NCBI RefSeq assembly: GCF_002949735.1
Contig: NZ_CP026681.1
Span: 4,106,501 to 4,170,500 of the forward strand
DNA from: Nostoc sp. 'Peltigera membranacea cyanobiont' N6
GTDB lineage: Bacteria > Cyanobacteriota > Cyanobacteriia > Cyanobacteriales > Nostocaceae
Direction: 5' to 3'
Length of the DNA: 64,000 nt
Shown: one piece after another, positions 49,015-57,632 of the stretch
Layout: the number at the start of each line of letters is the position of its first letter
How positions within the stretch are numbered: the first letter of the stretch is position 1
Translations under genes and position numbers: made by a program
The notes under the pieces: model-generated
Seen by the model: only the letters and a program-made list of their open reading frames with translations
What the model was told of the DNA's origin: nothing
The model's database searches: none

Positions 49015-50187
49015 ATGGCAAAAATTCTAATTATTGATGACGAAAAAGCATTACGAGAGGCGATCGCCCAAATATTGCACAGCGAAGGTCATGAGGTACT
49101 AGAAGCAGCTGACGGAGAACAAGGATTAAAGCTGTTACAAAACTCAGCCACTCATCTTGATTTAGTATTTCTCGATTTGAAAATGCCCAAAACTCAAGGG
49201 ATGACCGTATTAAAGCAATTAGAGCAAAAGCGGTTTGAGTTGCCAGTGATTGTAATGACAGCTTATGGAACCAGTCGCACAGCAATTGAAGCAATGCAGT
49301 TAGGTGCTTACGATTATCTAACTAAACCATTTGACTTAGATGAACTGGTAAATCTGACGACGAAAGCATTAGCCCATCATCAAGAACCATTGTATCAGGT
49401 TGGTGAATCTACCTTACAGACAGGACAGGAGGAACTATTGGGGCGATCGCAACCGATGCAATCAGTCTTCAAGCTCATTGGTCGTCTTGCCCCTACAGAT
49501 ACAATTGTTCTCATTACTGGAGAATCTGGTACTGGTAAAGAATTGGTTGCTTCAACCCTTCATACAGCCAGTCCCCGCAGCAAAGCGCCATTAGTGAAAG
49601 TTAACTGTGCTGCACTACCAGAACATTTACTAGAAGCAGAATTATTTGGACACGAAAAAGGAGCATTTACCGGTGCAAATCACCTGCGAATTGGACGATT
49701 TGAGCAAGCAAATAGCGGCACAATTTTTTTGGATGAAATTGGAGAACTCAGTCTGGTGATTCAAGGTAAACTCCTGCGGGTGTTACAGGATTGTTCCTTT
49801 GAACGCCTGGGAAGCAACCAGACACACACAGTCAACGTGCGGATTATTGCCGCAACCAATCGGAACCTAGAGCAGATGGTACAGCAAAACCAGTTTCGGG
49901 AAGACCTTTTTTATCGCCTTAACGTTGTGCGGTTGGAATTACCACCCTTGCGCGATCGCCCAGAAGATTTAGAGCAACTTACCCAACACTTTCTTAGCAC
50001 TACTGCTTTGCGACGGGGATTCAAACGCTTGGCGCTGGCCGAGTCGGCGATGAAGAGGCTGAGGAATTATACTTTTCCTGGTAATGTGCGGGAGTTGCAA
50101 AACACCTTAGAACGGGCAGCCATCCTCTCAGGTGGACGCACAATTTTACCGGAACATCTTGTCTTTAGCCAAAAGGATGAGATATAA
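49015..50187 (+). CDS. NtrC-type response regulator with sigma-54-interaction domain but no DNA-binding domain
   Basis: 390 residues. REC domain 1-120 with phospho-acceptor in LVFLDLKMP; AAA+ domain 140-370 with GESGTGKELVAS (Walker A), GAFTGA (the sigma-54 contact loop, intact), GTIFLDEIGELS (Walker B) and FREDLFYRLNVVRLELPPLRDR. The protein ends at HLVFSQKDEI, with no Fis-type HTH. Cyanobacteria as a rule have no sigma-54, so the intact GAFTGA loop is unexpected. The start is ATG 49015 with AAGGAG. Output could be by a partner ATPase role. Confidence 0.88.
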   Translation: MAKILIIDDEKALREAIAQILHSEGHEVLEAADGEQGLKLLQNSATHLDLVFLDLKMPKTQGMTVLKQLEQKRFELPVIVMTAYGTSRTAIEAMQLGAYDYLTKPFDLDELVNLTTKALAHHQEPLYQVGESTLQTGQEELLGRSQPMQSVFKLIGRLAPTDTIVLITGESGTGKELVASTLHTASPRSKAPLVKVNCAALPEHLLEAELFGHEKGAFTGANHLRIGRFEQANSGTIFLDEIGELSLVIQGKLLRVLQDCSFERLGSNQTHTVNVRIIAATNRNLEQMVQQNQFREDLFYRLNVVRLELPPLRDRPEDLEQLTQHFLSTTALRRGFKRLALAESAMKRLRNYTFPGNVRELQNTLERAAILSGGRTILPEHLVFSQKDEI

Positions 50188-50462
50188 ATTATTTTGTATA
50201 TCAGATAAAATTTATTTCGTCAATCAGTTGTAATACTTAAAATAATCTTAAATTAAGAGATGAAACAGTATTATAACGACAGAATGACTTTGTAAAAAAT
50301 AGTCTTCATTTTTAGATAAATTCAATTATCAAGCGATCGCCAGTTTCCAAGCGGAATTTGTTTCCTTGGACTGCACCCTTGCAGACAAATATGCAAGCAT
50401 CCGAAAATTTGATTGCCAAACTGACTATTAGCGACGTGTAGTAGCTATCCAGGAGGACGACT

Positions 50463-51353
50463 ATGACTAGCCTACCATTCCAGACCCCGCCAACCGGAAC
50501 GGCGACGATCGCAGAACATGAGGCACAGCAGGTTGAGCGTGCTAACGCAACAAAAAAGCAACCGATCGTCTTTGTCCACGGACTCTGGTTGCTGCCAAGC
50601 AGTTGGGATCGGTGGGCAGTAGTGTTCGAGGAGGCTGGCTACACCGTACTCACGCCCGGTTGGCCCGATGACCCAGAAACTGTTGCCGAGGCAAATGCAA
50701 ACCCCGAAATCTTCGCGCACAAGACTGTTGGGCAGGTTGCAGACCACTTCGATGAGATTATCCGTGGGCTGAACAAAAAACCTGCCATCATCGGTCATTC
50801 CTTCGGCGGACTGCTCGTGCAGATCCTCGCCGGACGCGGGCTATCCTCGGCAACTGTGGCGATCGATCCGGCTCCGTTTCGAGGTGTGCTGCCTCTGCCA
50901 TTTTCAGCGCTGAAGTCTGCGTGGCCGGTTCTTGGCAATCCAGCGAATCGTAACCGGGCGATCCCGCTCACCTATGAGCAGTTTCGCTTCAGCTTCGCCA
51001 ATGCTGTCAGCGAGGAGGAGGCTAAAGAGCTTTACGAAACCTTCTCAGTCCCAGCATCGGGTGTGCCGCTCTTTCAGGCGGCGACCGCCAACCTCAACCC
51101 GTGGACTGAGGCGAAGGTAGACACCAAGAACCCAGAGCGCGGGCCACTGCTGATTGTCTCCGGCGAGAAGGACAATACGGTTCCGTGGGAGATTGCAAAT
51201 GCATCGTTCCAACAACAGCAACACAATAGCGGCGTAACCGAGATTGTCGAGATCCCTAACCGAGGACACGCGCTGACAATCGATAGCGGCTGGCGAGAAG
51301 TCGCTGACACATCCCTTGCCTTCGTCCAGCGTTTCGTTCCATCCTCAATTTAG
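50463..51353 (+). CDS. Alpha/beta-hydrolase, esterase/lipase type
   Basis: 296 residues. HGLWLLPSSWDRW holds the oxyanion loop, GHSFGG the nucleophile elbow (Ser at about 119), VSGEKDNTVPW the Asp region, and NRGHALTID the His. Long cap segment SALKSAWPVLGNPANRNR. The base composition is clearly higher in GC than the neighbours, with few HIP1-like motifs. Followed after 208 bases by an SDR gene of partly similar composition. GGAGG at 50452 precedes the ATG. Likely laterally acquired. Confidence 0.82.
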   Translation: MTSLPFQTPPTGTATIAEHEAQQVERANATKKQPIVFVHGLWLLPSSWDRWAVVFEEAGYTVLTPGWPDDPETVAEANANPEIFAHKTVGQVADHFDEIIRGLNKKPAIIGHSFGGLLVQILAGRGLSSATVAIDPAPFRGVLPLPFSALKSAWPVLGNPANRNRAIPLTYEQFRFSFANAVSEEEAKELYETFSVPASGVPLFQAATANLNPWTEAKVDTKNPERGPLLIVSGEKDNTVPWEIANASFQQQQHNSGVTEIVEIPNRGHALTIDSGWREVADTSLAFVQRFVPSSI

Positions 51354-51561
51354 CCGTTTAGAACAATAATATGTTCATATATCGGCTGTTTTTCACTTGG
51401 TTTCGTGGCGAGATTGCGAGCCTTTACAGCGTCTCTCACCTTATTTTTGGCACCTGCATCTTGGTAACATCCCCTCTACCTCGATCGAAGAGGTGCGATC
51501 GTTCGACATAATTCGCGCAGACGGCTTTTTCAAACTCAACAACCATAGGAAACTCATAACC

Positions 51562-52317
51562 ATGAAAAAACTAGAAGGAAAAGTTGCAGTTGTCACGGGA
51601 GCCTCTAAAGGAATTGGGGCTGCCATCGCCTTGGATCTGGCAGCCGAAGGTGCAGCAGTTGTTGTCAACTACGCCTCTAGCAAAGAAGGAGCAGATCGCT
51701 TAGTTGACAAGATTCTCAGTGATGGCGGTAAGGCGATCGCAGTGCAAGCAAATGTTAGCCAAAAAGTAGAAATCGAACGTCTGTTTGCAAAAACGCAGGA
51801 GACATTTGGCAGGCTCGATATCTTGGTCAATAATGCTGGTATTTACGAGTTTTCTCCGCTCGAAAGCATCACTGAAGAGCATTTTCACAAACAGTTCGAT
51901 CTCAATGTGCTGGGATTAATTCTCACCTCACAACAAGCTGTCAAGCACTTCAGTTCAGAGGGTGGCAGCATTATCAACATCAGTTCGATTGTTAGTACCC
52001 TCACGCCTGCAAATGCCTCTGTCTACAGCGCTACTAAAGCTGCCGTCGATGCTATAACAAAGTCCCTAGCTAAGGAATTGGGTTCGCACCACATCCGCGT
52101 CAATTCCATCAATCCTGGTATGGTGGAAACGGAGGGCACGCAGACGGCAGGATTGACCGCAGCCGACAACGAAGGCCGCAAACAGACTGAAGCCCAAACC
52201 CCACTTGGTCGCATTGGACAACCGCAAGATATCGCACCAGCAGTTGTCTTCCTCGCGTCCTCCGATTCCGCCTGGATCACTGGCGAAACGCTGTACATAT
52301 CCGGTGGACTTCGCTAG
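51562..52317 (+). CDS. Short-chain dehydrogenase/reductase (SDR)
   Basis: 251 residues from ATG 51562; the frame upstream of it is not coding. TGASKGIGAAIA (NADPH/NADH motif, TGxxxGxG) at about 12, NNAGIYEF (NAG) at about 90, active-site Ser in NISSIVS (about 140) and YSATKAAVD (YxxxK) at about 155. Ends SDSAWITGETLYISGGLR, the usual SDR C-terminus. It resembles 3-oxoacyl-ACP reductase/glucose dehydrogenase types. The substrate is unknown. Confidence 0.88.
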   Translation: MKKLEGKVAVVTGASKGIGAAIALDLAAEGAAVVVNYASSKEGADRLVDKILSDGGKAIAVQANVSQKVEIERLFAKTQETFGRLDILVNNAGIYEFSPLESITEEHFHKQFDLNVLGLILTSQQAVKHFSSEGGSIINISSIVSTLTPANASVYSATKAAVDAITKSLAKELGSHHIRVNSINPGMVETEGTQTAGLTAADNEGRKQTEAQTPLGRIGQPQDIAPAVVFLASSDSAWITGETLYISGGLR

Positions 52318-52458
52318 TTTTAACTAAGTTTGGGGGTTTAAGTCTCATAGGCAGCAGGTTTTGTATCGGGGTTAAATCCCCGTTACAAAACGTAATTATA
52401 TTAGCGTCTCGTAGAGAGCATCATTACGAATTATTTTAATGGTATGTCCGTTGTAGAT

Positions 52459-52563
52459 ATAGCGTTTCCTAATCACATGAGGTACATCATAGTCCCCTCA
52501 TCGCTTGCGGGGAGGGGGTTGGGGGTGGGGTTCTTGTACCTCACAAGGGCTGAGAACCGCTAT
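52459..52563. repeat. Imperfect inverted repeat (ATAGCG..GAGGTAC)
   Basis: ATAGCG and GAGGTAC at the left (52459-52485) face their complements GTACCTC and CGCTAT at the right (52536-52563), with variable sequence and a G-rich spacer. Likely a MITE-type remnant between convergent genes. Confidence 0.45.
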
Positions 52564-52569
52564 ATCAGA

Positions 52570-55284
52570 TTACGAATTCCGCGCAGTACCACTAGCCTTC
52601 AACTTCGGATAAGCAATCCGTTTGTGGTGAAATTGCTGCCAAACATCCACAAATATCTGGGCAATTTGTGACATATCTTCCCGTTTTAGTCCTGAATCGA
52701 CGAGTTGATTGTCTTGCCATTTGGCACGCAAAATATTGTTCAGCATTGCTAAAGCTTGTTCGGGCGAGACATCTTTGAGCGATCGCTTATCTCCCTGATG
52801 CTTTGCTGAAGTCGATGCTTGCAGCGATCGCAGCGCTGCTTCACAAGAATCTGCTAACATGACAATTCCGGTTTCCCGTGATTGGGGAATTGGACCGTCG
52901 TAGCGAAAATCTGCGTCGTCCACTGTTAAACTTGGATCTTCCTGAGCCATTTGCTGGGCTTGGTGATGGAAATAGGCAATCAGCATCGTTCCCTGATGCT
53001 CTGGAATAAAAGCTTGAATCGCTGTCGGTAAAAGGTGTTTACGCGACATCACTACCCCTTCAGTTACATGCTTTTTGATAATCTCTGCACTCTTCCAAGG
53101 GTCTTTAATTTCTGTATCATGTTTATTCGGCCCCCCCATTTGATTTTCAATAAAACCAAGAGGGTCGTGCATTTTGCCAATATCATGGTATAATGTCCCA
53201 GCCCTGACTAGTTCAACATTGCATCCTAGTTTTTTGGCAGCAGCTTCGGCAAGGGTAGCGACAAATAGCGTGTGTTGGAAAGTTCCAGGAGTCTCTGTAG
53301 CTAGTCGTTTTAATAAAGGGCGGTTAGGGTTCGCCAGTTCTGCCAGGCGGATGGGAGTGACTAAATCGAAAACTTTTTCGAGATAAGGACTCAACCCTAA
53401 AGCGACAACACTCCAGCCTAAACCGGATAAAGCAAAAAATCCGGCTTCTCGGAGGACGATATACCAGGTTGAAGCAAATGCTTGACCAATTAAGATTTTA
53501 ACAACCAGATAAATGCTGCCTTGAGTTAAGGCGATCGCAACCCCTAATAATGCCAATTCTTCACGCGATCGCAATCGTTGGGCGACGTAACTACCTAATA
53601 TAGCCCCACCGGCACCAGCTAAAAGTGCAGCCTTGCTCATATCCAAGCTAATACCTAATATCGGCAACAGCAGTAATATCGGCAACAGCAGGCCGACAAC
53701 TGTCAACCCCAAAGTGGGGCCATAGAAGCTTCCCAACAATAAGCCAAGGGCACTCCAGGTAGTATAAGGCAATCCCATCGGCACCAATCCTGGCACACTC
53801 AAAGTCAGCAATAATACCAATAAGCGATCGCGTTGTCGCAATTCGTAATCAATATGTCGTTCTACCCAGACAAAAATACTAATGGCGATCGCAATCACGC
53901 CTCCTAACTTCACCAACTCCTGCCATTTCACCTCGCGGTGAACTAGGTGATAATGCTCTAGCACATCAAAGTCCCATGCAGTAATCTGCACTCCTTTTTT
54001 AACAATTACCTCACCATCCCGGAACTTCACCATCACAGGTGACACTCCAGCAGCAGCCTTTTTCGCGTTTTCTCTGGTTTGTTCTTCATCTTCTTGCAGA
54101 TTCGGCTTGAGTACAGCTACCAACAGGTTCTTTGCTAAAGGTTCGGCAGATTCTGGTACAAAGGACTGCAATTGTAAACTCACCGCATCCTGCAAGATAT
54201 TTTTTGGCAGTCCCTGTGGGATGCCTTGAGTGAGAATCCGCTCTGCACTCTGATGGATTCCCCTTTGTGTTTTTTCCCACTCGACATCTGACAAATCCAA
54301 AAGTAAGGATTCCTCGTATACTGCTTCTGGCGTAACAGTCTCTAACTGTAAAAGTTTGGCAGTCGCTTGGGTGTATCTTTTGCGTGTTCGGGAAATTTGG
54401 GCAATCAGTAAAGACAAGTTTTTCTCAGAAGTTGTGAGGCGGTAAGATTCTAGTTCTGCTACTGCTTGAGTAAAATCAGTGTTTTGAGAAAAATCAACTC
54501 GTGTCTTCTCTGGCGTTGGTGTTGTGTGCGGTTGGCGTTCCTGATTGGGTGCTATAGATGATGGACGGGATGAGATGGCGGTTCGTCCTGTTCCTTTCTT
54601 CTGCTGATTTTTGCTATTTTCTACAGCCAATAACAGTGCTTGCCATTCTGAATCAGGGCAAGAGCGGAGGTAACGCTGGGTAGAGATAGACAAAACCACA
54701 GGATCAAAAAAAGGAAAAGCTCCAGCAACGACGCGAATTTCGTTACTATCATCCAGAAATTTTTGCAAATTTTCGTTGATTTGTTCGTTCATTCGCGAAT
54801 CGAGCATCAACACTTGCAAAGAACTTTTACTGACTGCTTTGCGCTCGGCTTCTGTTTCTTTGCGATCTTCGATGCTAGTTGTGTAAGGCGCTATAATCGT
54901 TTGGGGCGCGGGATGTCCTACTTTGAGTTGAGTTTGGTTATATAATTTTTGCCCAAGAATACCTGTGAGGGATAGTATAGCGATCGCTAAAATTACCAAG
55001 GAACGCTGTTCGTGTACCCAATCTAAACAAACTTTATAAATACTCCTCTTAGTTTTTACCAATTTTGCCTTTAACTTGAGCGCCGTTTCTTGTTTTCGAC
55101 GACAGCTTTTGTCATTGGTTTTTGAGAAAAATAAGATTATATTCTTCACAATAGTCCTTAGAAGTTCCCTTCTATGGCTTTTGCTTTTGGGATTTCTCAT
55201 TAACTTTCCTTTACGGCGTAGTCCTTTGTACTGTCGCCGCCAGTGAGTCAATTGCTGGGTTAAGAACTGCAAAAATTGCTGCAT
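52570..55284 (-). CDS. 7TM-HD domain phosphohydrolase (PgpH-like)
   Basis: 904 residues from ATG 55284; the frame opens further upstream only with TTG. Basic N-terminus, first helix (about 95-113), a long extracytoplasmic 7TMR-HDED region with a proline-rich stretch, six to seven helices (about 440-640), then a cytoplasmic HD domain: AGTLYHDIGKMHDPLGFIENQ and IAYFHHQAQQMAQED. The group includes PgpH, a cyclic di-AMP phosphodiesterase; cyanobacteria use c-di-AMP. Catalytic residues His-Asp in YHDIGK are present. Confidence 0.88.
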   Translation of the reverse strand: MQQFLQFLTQQLTHWRRQYKGLRRKGKLMRNPKSKSHRRELLRTIVKNIILFFSKTNDKSCRRKQETALKLKAKLVKTKRSIYKVCLDWVHEQRSLVILAIAILSLTGILGQKLYNQTQLKVGHPAPQTIIAPYTTSIEDRKETEAERKAVSKSSLQVLMLDSRMNEQINENLQKFLDDSNEIRVVAGAFPFFDPVVLSISTQRYLRSCPDSEWQALLLAVENSKNQQKKGTGRTAISSRPSSIAPNQERQPHTTPTPEKTRVDFSQNTDFTQAVAELESYRLTTSEKNLSLLIAQISRTRKRYTQATAKLLQLETVTPEAVYEESLLLDLSDVEWEKTQRGIHQSAERILTQGIPQGLPKNILQDAVSLQLQSFVPESAEPLAKNLLVAVLKPNLQEDEEQTRENAKKAAAGVSPVMVKFRDGEVIVKKGVQITAWDFDVLEHYHLVHREVKWQELVKLGGVIAIAISIFVWVERHIDYELRQRDRLLVLLLTLSVPGLVPMGLPYTTWSALGLLLGSFYGPTLGLTVVGLLLPILLLLPILGISLDMSKAALLAGAGGAILGSYVAQRLRSREELALLGVAIALTQGSIYLVVKILIGQAFASTWYIVLREAGFFALSGLGWSVVALGLSPYLEKVFDLVTPIRLAELANPNRPLLKRLATETPGTFQHTLFVATLAEAAAKKLGCNVELVRAGTLYHDIGKMHDPLGFIENQMGGPNKHDTEIKDPWKSAEIIKKHVTEGVVMSRKHLLPTAIQAFIPEHQGTMLIAYFHHQAQQMAQEDPSLTVDDADFRYDGPIPQSRETGIVMLADSCEAALRSLQASTSAKHQGDKRSLKDVSPEQALAMLNNILRAKWQDNQLVDSGLKREDMSQIAQIFVDVWQQFHHKRIAYPKLKASGTARNS

Positions 55285-55727
55285 TTTTATTATCTCTGCC
55301 TGCAATTGCCTACTTTGATAGCTCAAAAAAAGACAATCATCAGGGAAGTTTGATCTGCTACTATTGCAACTACGGTGACGGAGGCTAATTGAAGCTGATT
55401 TGCCACAATAATTACCTACAGAATCTGTCCGAGGGTTTGCTGAGAAATTCTAGTATATATGTAAGACTAGTACACTATAACAAGGAGCAAAAGCCCCAAG
55501 TCTTATTAATTGAGATAGTAAGTGTATTTGAGCCAAGATGTGCTAATACTTTGTCAAGCTAGTTTTGAGGGTTTTTAGTCAGCACTTTAATGCTTAGAAA
55601 AGAAGGACTCAAGTTCTTACTACGAAATTGTTTAGCCATCGAATTTCAACTAGACAGACTACTAAGTTTTTTAGTTTCTGGCTACATTGGTAGTCTTCAG
55701 AATTTAACATTGTTCGGTGAAAAAGGA
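55285..55727. other. 443-base region without a convincing gene
   Basis: AT-rich sequence between the divergent starts of the HD protein and the ADP-ribosylglycohydrolase-like gene's 3' end. A small frame at 55590-55799 has no support. Confidence 0.4.
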
Positions 55728-56669
55728 TTAACGCGACCGAATTACACGAGGAGCTGCGTAAACCGAAAGCAAAGCCACCTCACATTCCTCCTCTGTTAAC
55801 TCCCTTGGATTTAAGGCAATATCATACACTCCTGACCATACCGCCACAAATGTATCGATTAATTGTAACATTTGGGAAAAACTAGTTAGTCCCCAGACTG
55901 GAGAATTCCTTTGCAAGAGCGAAACTTGCCAATTTACGGGAATTCCACCTATACCATTATATGCTCCTGATAAAGCACCAGTAATTGCACTTGTAGCCTG
56001 TGAGCTTAGAGACGTAACTTCTTTTACTTTAGGATTGCTATTGCGATTAGCCTGCAAAACTGCAAGGCGAAAGTCTTCTAAGGTACTTAAAAAGCAGTAA
56101 AATGCCATAGCAACAATGTTACTGAGTTTTTCTTCTTTAGCAAACTCAGCTTGGGCCCTTGAGAATCCCGCCCCTTGCTCTAATAAATTCTGGACTGCTA
56201 ATAATTTTTTTGGTATTGATGTGGGTGTTTCACCGAGAAAGGAAATTGTTTGGGGGATTAAGGTTAGAGGGTTGAGTTTTTCAGTTAGGGCAAGAGATAT
56301 TGCATAAGCTATTGCTAGTGTTCCATCTCTTACTACTGGGTCATCCTCCCAGATTTTGAGTACAAGCAGCAAGTTTTGCCGGAGCTTAATCGGATTTTCG
56401 TGAAAAAAAAGTGCTATTGGTAGTGTGGCAATAATTATTTTTATTGATATATCATCAGTGGCTATTAAATGAAGAGATTCTTGTTGCTGACGCGCTATCC
56501 AATCATCTAAATCTAATTTACCCAACGCAATCAAACTCTCAGTTCCTAGAATTGCCATTCTGCCCAAATCTAGGTAACTCTGAGACTGCATACCACCAGA
56601 TGCTAAACTTACCCCCAGAAATGCTCCAAGGAAAGTACCTCTAAACCGACTCATAGGAGAGTAAAGCAT
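55728..56669 (-). CDS. ADP-ribosylglycohydrolase-like protein, probably degenerate
   Basis: 313 residues (or 308 from Met at 56654). FRGTFLGAFLGVSLAS at the start is the ADP-ribosylglycohydrolase opening, VRDGTLAIAYAISLAL lies in the middle, and GALSGAYNGIGGIPVNW near residue 245 is the family's GAxxGAxxG-IP motif. The metal-binding acidic residues usually found near the N-terminus and in the SDDT motif are not recognisable, so enzymatic activity is doubtful. Monocistronic. Confidence 0.68.
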   Translation of the reverse strand: MLYSPMSRFRGTFLGAFLGVSLASGGMQSQSYLDLGRMAILGTESLIALGKLDLDDWIARQQQESLHLIATDDISIKIIIATLPIALFFHENPIKLRQNLLLVLKIWEDDPVVRDGTLAIAYAISLALTEKLNPLTLIPQTISFLGETPTSIPKKLLAVQNLLEQGAGFSRAQAEFAKEEKLSNIVAMAFYCFLSTLEDFRLAVLQANRNSNPKVKEVTSLSSQATSAITGALSGAYNGIGGIPVNWQVSLLQRNSPVWGLTSFSQMLQLIDTFVAVWSGVYDIALNPRELTEEECEVALLSVYAAPRVIRSR

Positions 56670-56761
56670 AAATTATGTTGTTAAAAGTGAGGAGTGAGGG
56701 GTTAATGAAAGATTGCTAATTCTTAACTTTACTACAGGCGCGATTCATCGCGTCTCTCCTG

Positions 56762-57226
56762 CTAACTCTTAACTCTCAAATAACTCACTAATGCTTGTAA
56801 GCCCAACAAGTAACTTTGAACGCCAAAACCACTTATTTGCCCGATCGCAACTGCGGCGATGTATGAATGATGGCGAAAATCTTCCCGCCGATATATATTA
56901 CTCAGATGGACTTCAACAGTGGGCAAGTTAACAGCCGCGATCGCATCTCGCAATGCCACACTGGTGTGAGTATACGCCCCTGCGTTAATCAAAATTCCCT
57001 GATGTAGTCCTAATGCGCCATGAATGCTATCTACCAAAATTCCTTCATGATTTGACTGCAAAGGAAAAACTTTCGCCTGTAACTTGAATGCTTCTTCATC
57101 TAACAGGCGGTTAATTTCGGCTAGTGTCAACGAACCATAAATTCCTGGTTCTCGCTGTCCTAGCAAATTTAAGTTTGGCCCATGCAGTGCCAGAATGCTT
57201 AAGGGTTGCAACGTCGAGTTCAGCAC
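56762..57226 (-). CDS. aroQ: 3-dehydroquinate dehydratase, type II
   Basis: 154 residues. [17 protein letters not shown] at about 15 (with the catalytic Tyr in the loop), [26 protein letters not shown] and [18 protein letters not shown], the full type II set. Third step of the shikimate pathway. The first codon is GTG at 57226, eight bases after the stop of the 46-residue gene, so the two are probably cotranscribed. Confidence 0.94.
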   Translation of the reverse strand: MLNSTLQPLSILALHGPNLNLLGQREPGIYGSLTLAEINRLLDEEAFKLQAKVFPLQSNHEGILVDSIHGALGLHQGILINAGAYTHTSVALRDAIAAVNLPTVEVHLSNIYRREDFRHHSYIAAVAIGQISGFGVQSYLLGLQALVSYLRVKS

Positions 57227-57233
57227 TTTGGGT

Positions 57234-57374
57234 CTAGTGACGACGACGCGTGCGATCGTTCACAGGAATCGGAATCAGTTCCGGTTCCGGTTCAGCCTCC
57301 GGCCCTAACAGACTTTCAATTAGCCTGCGAGCTAATTCCTTAAGCTTTTCCAGCACCTTTTCTATATAGTCCAT
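57234..57374 (-). CDS. 46-residue protein upstream of aroQ
   Basis: [18 protein letters not shown] opens an amphipathic helix of about 25 residues; then an acidic proline-rich stretch ([10 protein letters not shown]) and a basic tail [11 protein letters not shown] 57374 is preceded by AGGAG at nine bases. Tight spacing to aroQ supports it as a real small gene. Function unknown. Confidence 0.6.
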   Translation of the reverse strand: MDYIEKVLEKLKELARRLIESLLGPEAEPEPELIPIPVNDRTRRRH

Positions 57375-57632
57375 GAACTGAACGCTCCTGAGATACTACC
57401 TCAATTTTTGATTAACAGGTACGCAGAAAATGGCATATTGTCGCACTTCTGGCTTCCAATCGGGCTGAAACACAATCCCGTATTTGGGACATAAGCCACT
57501 TCTAAAATTTGGCGTTGTGTTTTCCCTTACTTTTTAGAGTATCACACTTGCAACCTACCGAACTGCATCCTATCAAGGATGGATATCAAGGGTCAAGAGT
57601 TAAAGATTAGACTTTGGACTCTTGACTTGCAA

